Assembly: GCF_018304825.1 (NCBI RefSeq)
Contig: NZ_CP072648.1
Location: 107,501 to 171,500 of the forward strand
Direction: 5' to 3'
From: Chloracidobacterium validum
Lineage (GTDB): Bacteria > Acidobacteriota > Blastocatellia > Chloracidobacteriales > Chloracidobacteriaceae
DNA length: 64,000 nt
Shown here: piece by piece, positions 63,255 through 64,000 of the stretch
Numbering within the stretch: the stretch's first letter is position 1
Layout of the letters: every line of letters begins with the position of its first letter
The notes under the pieces: model-generated
The model's input: the letters and a program-made list of their open reading frames with translations, nothing else
Told to the model about the DNA's origin: nothing
Databases searched by the model: none
Made by a program: the position numbers and the translations under genes

Positions 63255-64000
63255 ATGCGCCTCGTTTTACCCGAACGCTTTGCGCCACTTTTCTCGTCCA
63301 CGGTGATTGTCTCGGCCCTTGGCTACTTCGTGGATATTTATGACCTGCTGCTCTTTGGCATTGTGCGCGTGCCGAGCTTGCAGGCCCTTGGGCTGACCGG
63401 ACAACGCCTGCTGGACGATGGCATCTTGCTGCTCGATGTTCAGATGGTCGGACTGCTCCTGGGTGGGATTCTGTGGGGCATCATCGGCGATAAGCGCGGG
63501 CGACGTTCGGTGCTGTTTGGCTCGATTCTGCTCTACTCCACGGCCAATTTTGCCAATGCCTTCATCATCGAACTGGCTGCCCTGCTGCCCGGCGGCGTCA
63601 CCCCTTTTCAGCTGTATGTCATCCTGCGGTTTCTGGCCGGCGTCGGGCTGGCCGGCGAACTCGGCGCAGCCGTGACACTCGTCAGCGAAAGCCTTCCCAA
63701 GGAACTGCGCGGCTACGGAACGGCCATCGTCGCCGGGGTTGGCGTGTCGGGCGCGGTCGTCGCGGCGACGGTCGGTAAGTACTTCTCGTGGCAGGTGGCT
63801 TACATGACCGGCGGCATCCTGGGATTTTTGCTCCTGGCGACCCGCGCAACGCTGCTAGAGTCACGCATGTTCCACGCCCTTGAGCGCCAGGATGTTTCCC
63901 GTGGCAACTTCTTCGCGCTGTTCACCAACGGCGACCGTTTTCGGCGGTTTTTGTGTTCGATTCTCATTGGCGTACCGCTGTGGTTTGCCATTGGTATTCT
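63255..64000 (+). CDS. MFS transporter (partial, runs off the window)
   Basis: The first 248 codons of a major-facilitator protein, ATG at 63255. It has at least six TM segments and the MFS loop 2-3 motif GIIGDKRGRR. The opening GYFVDIYDLLLFGIVR resembles the metabolite:H+ symporter group (proline/betaine or sugar-acid transporters). The 3' part lies beyond the window, so length and substrate are unknown. Confidence 0.88.
   Translation, partial: MRLVLPERFAPLFSSTVIVSALGYFVDIYDLLLFGIVRVPSLQALGLTGQRLLDDGILLLDVQMVGLLLGGILWGIIGDKRGRRSVLFGSILLYSTANFANAFIIELAALLPGGVTPFQLYVILRFLAGVGLAGELGAAVTLVSESLPKELRGYGTAIVAGVGVSGAVVAATVGKYFSWQVAYMTGGILGFLLLATRATLLESRMFHALERQDVSRGNFFALFTNGDRFRRFLCSILIGVPLWFAIGI

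Overview
The window is chromosomal DNA of a Gram-negative bacterium, roughly 60% G+C by eye, and reads best as an Acidobacteriota genome. Supporting signs are a VWA protein of the type expanded in that phylum, a tonB-exbB-exbD-exbD-TPR lipoprotein cluster, and outer-membrane genes (lpxI, a heptose-kinase homologue, TonB). An oxygen-dependent hemF lies next to a CrtISO/CrtH-type carotenoid isomerase, which would suit an aerobic chlorophototroph such as Chloracidobacterium. That genus assignment is inference, since no photosynthesis gene is seen.

Layout. 1-770: 3' end of an rRNA operon (partial 23S, 5S, terminator). 742-2443: an accessory patch with a short SnoaL-like gene, an Mrr-type restriction endonuclease and a candidate integron attC site. 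2444-11730: metabolic and housekeeping genes (ACMSD-like decarboxylase, hemF, carotenoid isomerase, purQ, nadC, dnaN, an rRNA methyltransferase, a Bax-inhibitor-1 protein). 11916-25229: acyl-CoA synthetase, AIM24 protein, cdd-plsC, subtilase, queE, a coupled SDR-glycosyltransferase pair, dipeptide epimerase, M14 peptidase, citrate synthase, sugar kinase. 25459-35685: Tat-exported amine oxidase, Rel, VWA protein, a large DUF4394 repeat protein, macrodomain protein, lpxI and a SurA-like lipoprotein. 35847-48181: rpsO-pnp, an HU-family gene, a HIT protein, a 1044-residue GAF/PAS/coiled-coil sensor, two exported proteins, secD-secF. 48698-52231: TonB/ExbB/ExbD energy transduction. 52382-54362: a compact E1-like / zinc-ribbon membrane protein / ubiquitin-like protein operon. 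54374-58794: DICT protein, tRNA-Gly, rpsA, NDH-2, tRNA-Lys. 58907-64000: polytopic membrane protein with an AT-rich core, FAH hydrolase, selA and a truncated MFS transporter.

The most interesting unit is 52382-54362. An E1-type adenylating enzyme with eukaryote-like features, a small membrane zinc ribbon and a ubiquitin-fold protein with an internal diglycine stand alone between a strong terminator and a convergent gene. No E2 or JAB protease is nearby. This may be a minimal, membrane-linked bacterial ubiquitin-like modification system.
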